A DNA stretch of 64,000 bases from Todiramphus chloris collaris (lineage: Eukaryota > Chordata > Aves > Coraciiformes > Alcedinidae), in the NCBI GenBank assembly GCA_025345505.1, contig JANVCC010000077.1, positions 550,031 through 614,030 of the forward strand, given 5' to 3'. The notes under the pieces were generated by a model that saw only the letters and a program-made list of their open reading frames with translations, searched no databases and was not told the origin of the DNA. Shown here one piece after another: positions 22,927 through 33,508 of the stretch (position 1 is its first letter; every line of letters starts with the position of its first letter). The position numbers and the translations under genes are program-made.

Positions 22927-25900
22927 CTGCAAAGATATTTAATATTTGTAAGATCTTCCTGACTGAATAAAGTTCCTTATGCATTAAATATTTTACTCAA
23001 TTCAAAACTTTGTTAGCTACCCAACACAGAGTTGAATCTATTGAAATCACAACTTGATTTTTGACTGCTCCAGAACACCATAATTTGTCCTGTTTTGTTG
23101 TTGTAAATGCAGCAGAAGCCTGTAAGATTTGATAACATTATGGGAAATGAAACCACTGTGAAGGTGATGAGTTAAGCCTTTTACAACATTTGACTACAAA
23201 TCTCATATCTAGCATTGTTCTTTGGCTATTACTTTTAGTTCTGAGAAATACCTGCTGAAGGTAAAACACAGAAAGTTCTCCTTAATTTACACAGCATTCA
23301 CAAAAACTGAACAATAAACAACCAAGTATTAGCAAAAAAAAAAGGTCCTTTTGTGAAAAGGCTCAGTAACAGCTATTTAAGTGAAATAAACTGTTAGCTG
23401 CTTACAACATCCGCAATGAAAAGTACTCTCTATCTCTGATACCAAATTAGCTCAAGAATATTTTAAAACAAGTGTTTTAACTAGGATAATTAAAATTGTG
23501 CAAGATGCCAAGATAAATTACTCATTTTCAATACAGCTCAAGGAAGCAGAAGACAATGGTTGCAAAAATATGAAGTCTAAATGCTTGGATTCTGCCCAGC
23601 CCCCTCCTGACACACACCACTTTTCCCATTTCTTGCTCCTGCTTAGGAGAACAATTTCTTTCCTGGCCCACTCCCTCCACTTTCATTTTAAGCTATATTA
23701 GAGTTACCTGTATTTACCTACTGCAGGAATGCATACACAACCACTCTTTGGGTTTAGGGAGTGTTTTGTTTTGTTAACCTTTACAAAGTATCAAGTTACC
23801 ATAATATGTAGGCTACAATTGGATTTTTAGCTTCTAGCTCAGAAATTGATTTCATGAGACTAGAATGGAAGGAAAGAACTGGCAATTCATTTATAATTCA
23901 CAAAAAAAAGAAAAGTAGCAGCCATTCTTAAGTTTGTACCATCTAAACAACAAGAGGTTTAATAAAGTACGGTTACATAGCCAGCCCATAGCAAATTAAT
24001 GAACATAACAGTCACGTGCACTACATGCAAAGGGCAATAACATGAAAGGCTGTGGACTCTGGGCTGCACAACATGGCCTCTCCCCTTCAGATTCGTAATC
24101 CAACGGCTCCCAAAAGTTCTCTATCAAAAGTAACGAGAGACACTATCTCAGACAGGCTCTAGAGACAAAGCAGCATTCTACACTAAACCAAAAGAGGAGG
24201 AGCATGAGATGACAGAAGGGACAGGTGAGTAAAACACCGCATTTGCTGTGAAGGCAGAAGTCAAAACCTCACAGAGAGACTGGCGCTTTTGTCCGTACCA
24301 AAGAGATTCCAGGCTTGCCAGCTGCCATAGGAAAGATGAGAGCTTTTCAGACAGTCTTCAAGAACATGAATGTGAACCAATGGGTTAATTGTAATAAAGG
24401 CATTCACCTCTGTGCCAGGCAGTCCTGTACCAGTTACCAGCAGTAGTGCCCCCGTGGTTCACTGGCATTTTATGAACACAATGGAAACACAGTTGTACTT
24501 TCCCAATACTTAAAATATGTGAAGTATCTGTACAGGATTTCACAATAAAAATATCTCTGGTGAATACTCCCAGTATTTCTCCAAGAATTGCTCTTCAGGT
24601 GAAACTTCATAGAACATACCTGCATTCTCTTTTGGAAACTGTGTTTCTACATCTGACAAAGTTTAATGCAGGAGCTGTCCGAGTTACTGACAGCCACTCC
24701 AAGTCAAGCTCCATCATCTTTTAGGCGTTAGGAGGACAACTGTCACTTCAGCTTATCAGTTTGTGTAAAAAGCAGACATTTGTGCAAGTTAACTAATAAC
24801 AGAAGTAATCTGTGCATACAGAAGTGTTAGAACAATCACTGGGATATCTAAGCGCTTACAGACAAACTGCTTTAAGTTTGACTTCCAAAGGAATCTCGGC
24901 AAACTGATGAGCAGAGATTTGGCTGTGCAATATCCGTTAGATAATTAGCACACTCTGTCTCAAGTCCCACAAGCCACTGCGAAAAAAAACTTTCTTTTAA
25001 TTCAAAGGACAAACGGAGAATTCAGAATGGAAGCAAACAATACCCCTACAAACCTGGTCTGATACTCTGCCCTTTGACAGACTACAACTCTGCAAGAAGC
25101 CTAAAATAAAAATAACCCTTGCACAACACAATGCATTTCCAATCTTCCTGGTACTTTGTACAACTAAGATAATACACGGTAAGTAGAAGCCTAGCAACTC
25201 AGTGGAAACGGAGTTCAGCGGCAGCGTGCCTCACCATAAACAAGTGTACTTTACATTACTCATATGAAGGTAATGTATAAAGAGTACAATTTAATCTACC
25301 GAGGCTAACTAAAGCTGTACATTTTCTACATAAAGAAAGAATGAAGAAAAAAAGATCAGACAGAAAAAAAAATTTTAAGTGGCTTACAATGGTGAATAGC
25401 TGCATAAAGGATCATTTGATCTGCATTCAGAAGAGGAGGATAGCAAGGCAACAGCAGCACTTAGATCTTACCCCTCCAACTACGGAGCGCGCATCTTTTT
25501 ACATGTATGATTTTTATCAATGTCCATGCTAAGACATCAAAATGTAAAGAAATGCAGTTACATAAAAGAGTCAGATTTAACCTTGTGCATAGGAAAAAAA
25601 ATCTTCATCTATTTTCTGGCATCTACAGTAAAACACTGACTACATGAGACAAAACATATTGGAAAGATTTCTTTTTGTTTTGGGTTTTTTTCTAGTATTA
25701 TTATTTTCTTATCAATTGTGTCACAATTATTCCAGCAATCTTTGCAGTTGGATCATTCCTAGAAGGAAACTTCAAGTTTCCACACTAAATATTTGAACAT
25801 GATTGTTATTCAGAGTCAACTTCAAAAAGTGGAGGTTTTTGTTTGCTTGGGGGTGTGTGCTTGTGCATTTTGTCTGCAGGTTTTTGGGTTGGTTTTTTTT

Positions 25901-26884
25901 TTACATTTTCCACCATTTCTTCCCAATAATCATCATCTGGATCCACTATCTTCAGTCTTATCCTCACACTCTACAGTCCCTAATTATATCAAAGGTTTCA
26001 GCACCAACAATGCAGGTAATAGGAAGAAGAAAAACCTATTGATATTTAGACAGAATTGTCAGTGGTTACAAACGCCCTAGGAAAAAAAACCACCAGTTAC
26101 TTTTACATATTATTTTTAGCACAGCATTCACTCTGTTCTCTTAGTGCTTCTCTTCAGGTGGGAATCATGCTCCAGAGCATCCCTGGAATTCCACCAGTGA
26201 ATGTGCAGTACCCCTATACTGAACAACACAGCTTCAGGAAAAGATAATTGGAGTGGTTTGCACAAGCTCCCAGAGGGCTAAAGCTCTTTTTTGTACATTA
26301 AGATACACAGCATAAGTCGAAGAGCCTTAGAAATAAGGGATGATTTTTTTGAAGTGCAAGGTCAATGCACGACCTCGAGAGACCACCCAATCCTGGGCAG
26401 CCCAGCTGTGTCAGCACTACTGCTGGATTCTCACCGAGACCCTCCTTGGAGGAAACGTTGATACAGCAATTCTAAATGCTAAACTGCTGGCATAAAGAGA
26501 GAGGTAAGATGCAGGCTGGTTTTGTATAGATACAGCAATAGCAGCTTCATGTGTAAGCCACAGGCCACAAGCAGATGGCATGGGACACACGTACAGGCTA
26601 GAACAGTATGACATCATTATTATCCATCTGCATGGATAAAACAGAGGCAGGCTTCCTACAGACTATCAGAGGCTGTCAGGCCAAGCCACAGGCCCCAAGG
26701 ACACAGTCTGGCCTCCCACCTCGCCCCACTGCAAGATCAAGAACGTTTCGGCACCCCGAGGCGGTCTTCTCCAACACTTCAGTTGTCTTCAGACTGTACA
26801 GGCTTTAACTCTTGGCCAGTGCAAAGGAGAATAGTCTACTATGTTCTGCAGACGAGCTTTAAAGGGCACTAGAGACTGTTTTTT

Positions 26885-27110
26885 CTCCTGCCTTCAAGAG
26901 TATGTCATTGTCATTACCTTCACTTCAAAGCTATTCAGTTTGTTACATCTCTCCTAAAACATGACACCCAGACGAGGCTCCACCAGTATTTAAGTTTTCC
27001 TCTCCAGGTATTAAGACAAATGCCCATCTTGATATAGCCCCAATACTACTGTTATAATGCTAGCACTTTTCAGACATCTGTAACTCATGACTCAACAAAA
27101 CAAGTCTGTC
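26885..27110 (-). mobile_element. Ancient CR1-like LINE remnant, minus orientation
   Basis: Phrases such as ACATCTCTCCTAAAACATGA and CACCCAGACGAGGCTCCACC, in this order, resemble the reverse complement of the 3' half of older amniote CR1 elements. No reading frame survives and the edges are uncertain. It lies just before the younger CR1 at about 27186. Recognition is by eye from remembered consensus features, so a repeat-library comparison could overturn it. Confidence 0.4.
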
Positions 27111-27185
27111 TTTCCTGTTTCTCATATTTATCAAGATCAGTTTCAATTCTGAGCATGTCCTTTAAAGCATCTGCTCCCATCTTCA

Positions 27186-27673
27186 TAGAATGGCTCAGGC
27201 TGGAAAGGACCTTAGAGATCATCTAATCCATCTCCCCACCATGGGCAGGGACACCTTTCAATTAGACTATGTTGCTCAAGGCCTCATCCAACCTGGCCTT
27301 GAACGCCTCCAGAGAGGGGGCATGCACAGTCCCTCCGGGCAATCTATTCCACAGTCTCACCACCCTCGTACTGAAAAGCTTTTCCCTAAGATCCAATCTA
27401 AACCTATTTTCCCTCAGTTTAAACCCCTTTCCCCTTGTCCTATCACTGGACACTCTTGTGAAGAGTCTCTCTCCAGCTTTTCTGTAGGTTCCCTTCAGGC
27501 ACTGGAAGGCAATTATAAGGTCCCCCATGGAGTCTTCTCCAGGCTGAACAATCCCAGCTCCCTCAGCCTGTCCTCGCAGCAGAGGTGCTCCAGCCCCTGG
27601 ATCATCTTTGTGGTCCTCCTCTGGACTTGTTCCAACAGATCTATGTCCCTCTTATGGTGGGGACACCAGAACT
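27186..27673 (-). mobile_element. CR1 LINE, 5'-truncated, with the end of ORF2
   Basis: CR1 is the dominant non-LTR retrotransposon of birds. Read on the minus strand, the element runs from about 27673 down to a 3' end with ATTCTATG at about 27186. The minus strand has an open frame of 88 codons ending near 27262 that matches the C-terminal end of the CR1 ORF2 polyprotein (for example RVVRLWNRLPGG and PSLEAFKARLDEALSN), downstream of the reverse-transcriptase domain. The endonuclease and reverse transcriptase are missing because of 5' truncation, so the copy cannot be active by itself. It sits in an LCOR intron in the same sense as the gene. The plus-strand 171-codon frame over it is only its antisense shadow. 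Confidence 0.95.
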
Positions 27674-28548
27674 GCCATCAATTTAGAACTAATAAAATTA
27701 CCTGAATTCCAAGACATCTCTCACTTACTGAGCATACATACTTTTATAGTAAGAAACAGTATTATTTCCTTAAGATGACTGATATCGATTTACCAAATTC
27801 AAAACAAATTTAACTTGACTGATCCACAGCTATTGAATATTATTATCTACAGTAGGAAAAAAAAACCTACATCAGTAGAAATCTAATATGCTTACACTGG
27901 CATTTATACACAAGCAAAACTGTAACCCTGCATTCCTGCTAAACACAGCTAGAGATTATCACAAACAGTCTCTTCAGGTTTTAGCTTCCTTATCAAATTA
28001 TTTTTAAGCCACCCAATACAAAATTGACAGTCTAAATGCTTGAGGTTTTTAAAAGGGATGAAATCCATAAAAAATGTTTTAGACCATCTTCTAGTGCACT
28101 TAGGATCTCTGTACATTTTAAACATTCTAGAGCCATGAAAAATCATGAAGGTTTCACAACTTAAACTCATTTTCAGATATTTCCTTTGCCATCTTCAATT
28201 ATTCTATGAGTTAATGCTTTAAATGATAGTGGTAGCTTCTCTTCAGAATTATTCAGATACCTACCATGGTTTACTACTTATTATGTTCCTCCATAGTGAA
28301 AACACACCAGATTCAGATGCTGTTATGACTAATTTCAATCAAATAATGCGATGATATCTTCTAGATGTTTGTGTAAAGCAACTACTTAAAAGCTTTTAAA
28401 AATACCCAAATCATATCAGAGTAACTCTGAATTTTAAAATGACTGCTTCATGTGCTGTATGCTAATACACTGCTTTACAACTGGAAGAATCATTAGAGGT
28501 CCTTACTCTGAAGCCCAGGTATTTTATGGTACTTTGAAGACTAGATTT

Positions 28549-28602
28549 GACTTTCTAACATCATATTCTGGCACGAGATGCCAGAATATGCTCCTAGAAG
28601 TC
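28549..28602. repeat. Inverted repeat able to form a long hairpin
   Basis: CATATTCTGGCA (28562-28573) and TGCCAGAATATG (28579-28590) are perfect 12-base inverted copies around a five-base loop, CGAGA. Beyond a four-by-four internal loop, GACTTTCTA (28549-28557) pairs with TAGAAGTC (28595-28602), leaving one bulged T. Further out, AGAC (28538-28541) and GTCT could pair. The fold is of pre-miRNA size, but a worn palindromic DNA-transposon remnant would look the same. Neither origin can be shown from sequence alone. Confidence 0.85.
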
Positions 28603-30737
28603 ATTTTGTCTCTTGCTATTTTTGTAGCTTAAATATATCTGTAAAACAGTTAATGTGCTTAAGAGTATTATCCTTCTTGTTCTGCTCTCACCAACTAATA
28701 AGATTAGTTGTGTGTCTGCCATGTACCTCCTCCCCCTTTTCTTAATGCATATGAATTGTTTTATGTAGCTTTAGACAATAGTATTTTCCTTTCCAAGTGA
28801 ATATACTCAGCTGAATTCTATTTAAGAATTATTTTTCCAATTTCCCCTCTTATTATTTGTGCTTTCTTCTGGCCTTATCTGTGTCTTTAAAAAAAAAAAT
28901 CTTAAACTAGGCTTGAGCTCCAACTATGAGCTCCACTCAACATGGAGCCACAGATTTCTTCTGTATGATAGCTCTGTCAGTTTATTTAACAAGCCACAAT
29001 AAAAAATTAAGAACCCTAATTAAACAGAGATAAATCAAGTACACTTAAAATTCAATCCATCTGAATTGATTCATCTCCTCTACACCACAAGGTTTTTAGA
29101 AGGAAAAGCTTCCTAAAGAAAAAAAAAAGCCAACCACCTTGCAAACTACACTACCTCTTAAATCTTTCCTGTGAAGCCCATAAATAAAGCACCTAAGGAA
29201 TTGAGAGTTGCCACATTTGCAGATTAGCCAAATGAGAATTTAAGGGGTTTGGTCACCTAGAACTCCATCTACTTCCTTCCACTACGAGTAGGCAGCTAGA
29301 GCTGCTAACTTTATCTTTCTTGTCTTTCATGCCCATCAATGTACCCGTGCATTTCTGCAGACAGGTGAATAACCTAGTAACTAGATACTCCCTGATCGTA
29401 TCATGCTGAATCAATTGTGTATTCTGTACTATATGATGAAAGGAAAAAAAAATCCAGTTGCTAAAATCTTTACATTATTTTACATAACCATTTGGATTTA
29501 GGCAAAAATACATCTGGTAAGATTTTAGCTCCCTTTGTATTTTATTCTTTCAAATGAAGACACCTAGGACCATTTCTCTAACCAAAAACTGATTAGACTT
29601 CGACTGCCAAAAAAAAATCCATGCATTTACTCACTATTTGCAAGTAGAACTACTGCTACAAGTAAATGAATCTTTTCAGAATAGTTCAGCAGATGGTTCT
29701 CCATCCTTTGAAGAATTCATGTAATTGAATCTGACTGCTTGTAAAAGCAAAGACCAGCATTTCTGAAATGGCTGGGAGAGCAAGTGCAGGTTTTTTCTCT
29801 TACACAGCTCTGCTAATAAACTAATCTTGGCCTCCAATTCTCATCTTGCAGTCCAGAACTCAATCCTTCTTAAGCACAACTACTAGTCTCCTAAGTTACA
29901 GGTAATGCTTAAGGGCAAATGAAAACCATTAAAAAAAAAAAAACCCTGAAGATTTCTATTGGTTTTGAACTTGTCAGACCAGGTACCTACAAGACACTGA
30001 AAGGTAAAAATCAAGTAAACTGATTAATTACTCCACTAATCCAAAAGGAGGTATTGGTAGAGATGTACTCACTGTAAAAAGAGGCTAGGCACAGCCATCC
30101 ACTGTTGTAATAAACGGTTTGTGGCTGTCTTGCTTCCAGGTACAAAATCAATTGCACATTTTTTTAATTCCATATGCAAGCAAAAACCCAAATCATCACA
30201 CCCTACCAAGTTCTCTTCCTAAAAAGGTAAGAGGACTCACATGAAGAATAAAAAAAATAAGCGGACTAGAGGATGTGACACAGAAAGCACAACAGCTACC
30301 ACATTATGTACAGGAGCAGAAAAGTTTTAGTAGTTATAGAAGACTGAGCCTGCAGCTCCCTAAAAAGAAGAGTTAAAGATATCCATATGGATGCTGAATT
30401 AAAGTGATCTCAAATAAACTAGTATCATTTCAAATTTAGTTCAGTCTCTCAGCCAAAGACTGTCCATCACTTGGCTAAATATCAAATGAAGTTACAATCT
30501 TTTGACTAACAATTCCATCTTTTATGTTTTAGTTCAAATTATGCTGTTGTTAAACCCATGCTATTCAAAGGCTCCCATAAAAGAATCAGTTAACTCTATA
30601 TTGCAAGCTAATGACATCAGCAATGGCCAGCAGTGCAGCAATCTGGTGTACCCAGAGAAAGGAAGCACTCCCACCCTGCCGTCTCTCAGCTGATATACAA
30701 GAGCTCACTAGATTTAAAAGGAGCCATATTCTTCCCT

Positions 30738-31003
30738 CAAAACTAAAAAACACATACAAAAAAACCCAACCAACAAAAAAACTCCTCCCCAAAAACTATG
30801 CAAACCCAAGATAATTGATAGAAAGCCTGAGGGGCAGGATAAAAAAAAAACCCAAAACCAAACCGCACACACAAAACAAAAAAATCCTAAAAAGACACAA
30901 AAACCCCAGAAGGAACAAAAAAACCCAAGCCACCAAACAAACTACCACCACAACCATCAATACCCCCCTTCAAACCTTATAAAAATAAACAAACAAACAA
31001 ACT
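30738..31003. repeat. Long A/C-rich low-complexity block
   Basis: Apart from a short interruption at about 30790-30840, the plus strand consists almost only of A and C, with AAACCC, CCAAAC and (AAAC)n units. The transcript strand of LCOR is therefore T/G-rich. This is the largest such patch in the window and lies about 2 kb downstream, in the transcript sense, of the cysteine-cluster exon. Confidence 0.85.
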
Positions 31004-32945
31004 CCTCCATACTCCAGAGAAGCCCTGTGCCAGGCATGAGGGCAATCACCAGGATTATCAAAGAAGTCACAAGTCTGATCTGAATGGTCTGGTTCACCCT
31101 CCTTCCCCATTACCCCAGGCCATGATCCCTGGCCACACAGCAAGCAAGCATCTGTACAAAGCTCTCTTTGCTGTGCCAGTTTATCAAACAGCTGCAAGAA
31201 GTGATTTAAACAGGTATTTTTTGCTACTGAAATGTAAAGTGAAAGAAATTGCTCAGGTTTTATAAATAAGTTATTTTACCCAAGCTTGTATTAGTTGACT
31301 GACACTACCACAGCCTTTCTTAACTCACATTTCTTTCCAGCCTGCTCAGCACTTAAAACCTCCTTTCCCTTCACCCAGCACCTCTGCCTAGTGATGCTGC
31401 ACACCCCTGTGAGTTTTGTGTCATTCTGTACAGAAGCCCAAATATCTCCTTAGACCTCTGATGCCAAACACCATGGAACCCACCAGATGTGACCACATCC
31501 GAGTCTTTTCTTTGGCCTATTTAAAAGCCATCATACAGTACAATGGGAAACCACGGGAGGAACCTTAACTCAAGTGAAAAGTACTACTAGCATAAGGAAT
31601 GTATCACCAATTTTACAGTGAAACTCACAATCTTATCACTTCACGATGTGAAACCAGCAAGATGACCATGCCTAATAAGCATGCTATACAGCGGACACTT
31701 GCGTTCTTAGTTTGTGTCTTCACCTAACAATCACTAATTTTCAGAAGCTTTATTTTTATTATTGTGAAACTATGAGGCCAATTGAGATGTAGCCAGTCTT
31801 TTTGAAGACCTATCCCTACGTTGTTAGATTCTCCCAGACTATGACCAGTCTCTAAAAGCACCACAGAGTTAATTTCTGAACCAGTTTGATGGCTTAACTA
31901 GAACCATGCTCAATGGTGAAATCTGTCTTAGGAGACAGCATAAGTCAAGCAAGCCAGAACTTAAAGTACAAGCATACCTGCTGTCAGCCTCACTGAAAGA
32001 AAGTATACCCTCCATCTGTTCTAAATGCAAGCATTCCTAACCCTCCTCCCCACGCCTTAACTACAATACAGAGCCATGAACGGGTAACGTGGCACGTACC
32101 AGTGTCACTGAGGGACTTTCTTTATGAACAAGCCATGCAGCCATCCATATGTGTTAGCTGCTGCAGAGGAAGGGGTGCTTTTGTTTCATCCCTATAGAAA
32201 TCCACTCTGTGTGTTATGTCACATTGTTCAGGAAGTAGTAGTTAGGATTCCTGGCAAAGCTTCATTTGCTAAGACAAATGACCCTTCCTTCCTATGCTAT
32301 AGAACAATCGTCATCTCAACACATGGGCTGAGCAACAATCACGTATAGTATAGAGCTATAATCACAATAAGAAAACAAACTAACAGTTTATTATGCTGGC
32401 AAAATGTCCACTTGTCCACCTTTAGGCTCCGAGCTGGTTATAAACAAGCACAGTACCAAATCTGCCATATGGACGAGTCCTGCAATAAAACGATACGGGC
32501 CACAGGGAAGGAAATTCCAAGGTACAGAACAAGACTCTAGGTCCTTAAAATGGACCACATTTCCATACTGAAGATAAGCCCAGCATCTGGCTGTAGTAAA
32601 CATGCACATGCCACAGTCTGGATCCCTTGGGAAGGGCTTCATGATCCCAGCAAAATCTCAGAGAGAACTCAAAAAGAGAAACAAACCCAAACAAAAAACA
32701 CCAAACAGGAAGAGACACTACACAGAAAAAAAATAAACTGCATCACATACTACAAAGAAAAAGTTGCAGAAGAGAGGCAAGTCTATTCATTAGCCTGCAT
32801 TATTTTAATTCAGAAAGCCTTTTTCTGAAGGAGGGGAAAGGGGTAGGACGTTGCAGATTTTCTATGTTCAGTTCACAAGGAGCAGCAAACTCCCTCCCTT
32901 TGTCCCTCCCCTACAACTACCAGCTTCACACATCTGCATTGTTAC

Positions 32946-33025
32946 CTTCACTTTTTCTCTTCTCAGGCAGCAGAAAAGACAATTTTCATCAAAAGACCAA
33001 TCAGAAACACCTTCAGGCTCACAGT
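32946..33025 (-). CDS. LCOR: LCOR long-isoform exon with cysteine cluster
   Basis: This 80-nt exon was found from splice sites and phase: the acceptor GATTTACAG precedes 33025 and the donor AAG/GTAACA follows 32946. It completes an Asp codon and encodes 26 further residues, beginning [16 protein letters not shown] and ending in RREKVK. Four cysteines are visible (C-x13-C-x2-C-C), followed by a His at the start of the next exon, which suggests a small metal-binding knuckle; that is inference. LCORL has a related segment. The exon belongs to the N-terminal extension of long LCOR isoforms and is not part of the 433-residue form. Confidence 0.94.
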
Positions 33026-33442
33026 CTGTAAATCAGAGGAATAGCAAATTACTTCATATTCATAAAGCGCGACGCAACTGGAGCCAAAAGAGAAATGCCA
33101 AATTAAAATACCTGTGTCAGAACATTCTTGCCTGCATTCTGAGGATGCAGGCTTCATTTCGGCCATTTTTCTAAAGCCCCAGATTACCAAACTGTACACA
33201 TTTTATGCACAACAAATCTGTTTTTCCCAGCACTGCCAAATACACTCTCAGCTACATAAAGATGAACACGCACTCATTAGTAATTTTAGCCAATATGAAA
33301 CTAACTGTGAGCGCTGCCTGGGGGAGGGGGTGGGGGGAGCAGCACAAATCACCACGGTAACACACATTTTCTAGAGGCAGAGCTGAAGCTGCTTCTGTCA
33401 TTAGAAATGCAGAACAAGATACAAACATAAGAGATGGAATAC
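33026..33442 (-). other. LCOR: Short LCOR intron (417 nt) with C-rich tract
   Basis: This phase-1 intron has donor AAAG/GTATTC and acceptor TTTACAG. On the transcript strand, positions 33337 to 33320 form a nearly pure C tract (six, five and five C residues split by A and T), followed at once by AG at 33318-33319. That looks like a second, stronger acceptor inside the intron. Confidence 0.9.
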
Positions 33443-33508
33443 CTTTAAACAAACTGAGATCTTTTAATAATCCAGGTCCAAACAGGCCTTCTAGAATACT
33501 TTCAAACC
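33443..33508 (-). CDS. LCOR: LCOR long-isoform exon (FESILEGLFGPGLLKDLSLF)
   Basis: This 66-nt exon provides two bases of a Gly codon, 21 full codons and one base of the following Asp codon. The encoded segment FESILEGLFGPGLLKDLSLF is a recognisable LCOR/LCORL N-terminal block. The acceptor is TGCTTTTAG before 33508 and the donor is AAAG/GTATTC after 33443. The entry phase demands an upstream exon ending with one base of a Gly codon. That exon should encode the N-terminal start of the long isoforms and was not found anywhere between 33509 and 64000, so it must lie beyond the window. Confidence 0.94.

Larger units (their letters stand above)
22927..32945 (-). other. LCOR: Large LCOR intron (10.0 kb)
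   Basis: This phase-0 intron of 10,019 nt runs between the cysteine-cluster exon (donor AAG/GTAACA) and the helical exon. It contains a CR1 LINE at about 27186-27673 in gene-sense orientation, an older CR1-like remnant immediately beside it (about 26885-27110), a long inverted repeat at 28549-28602, and a large A/C-rich block at 30738-31003. No additional coding exon or structural RNA gene could be supported. Confidence 0.8.

Noticed and set aside
27190..27705. 171-codon open frame on the plus strand
   Set aside because: It is the antisense of the CR1 element and carries no protein family signature.
30738..31003. Telomere-like repeat array, because the other strand shows TTTGGGG-like words
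   Set aside because: There is no regular TTAGGG or other fixed unit; it is irregular A/C low complexity.
32851..33174. 107-codon plus-strand frame across 32946-33025
   Set aside because: It is the antisense shadow of a real LCOR exon.
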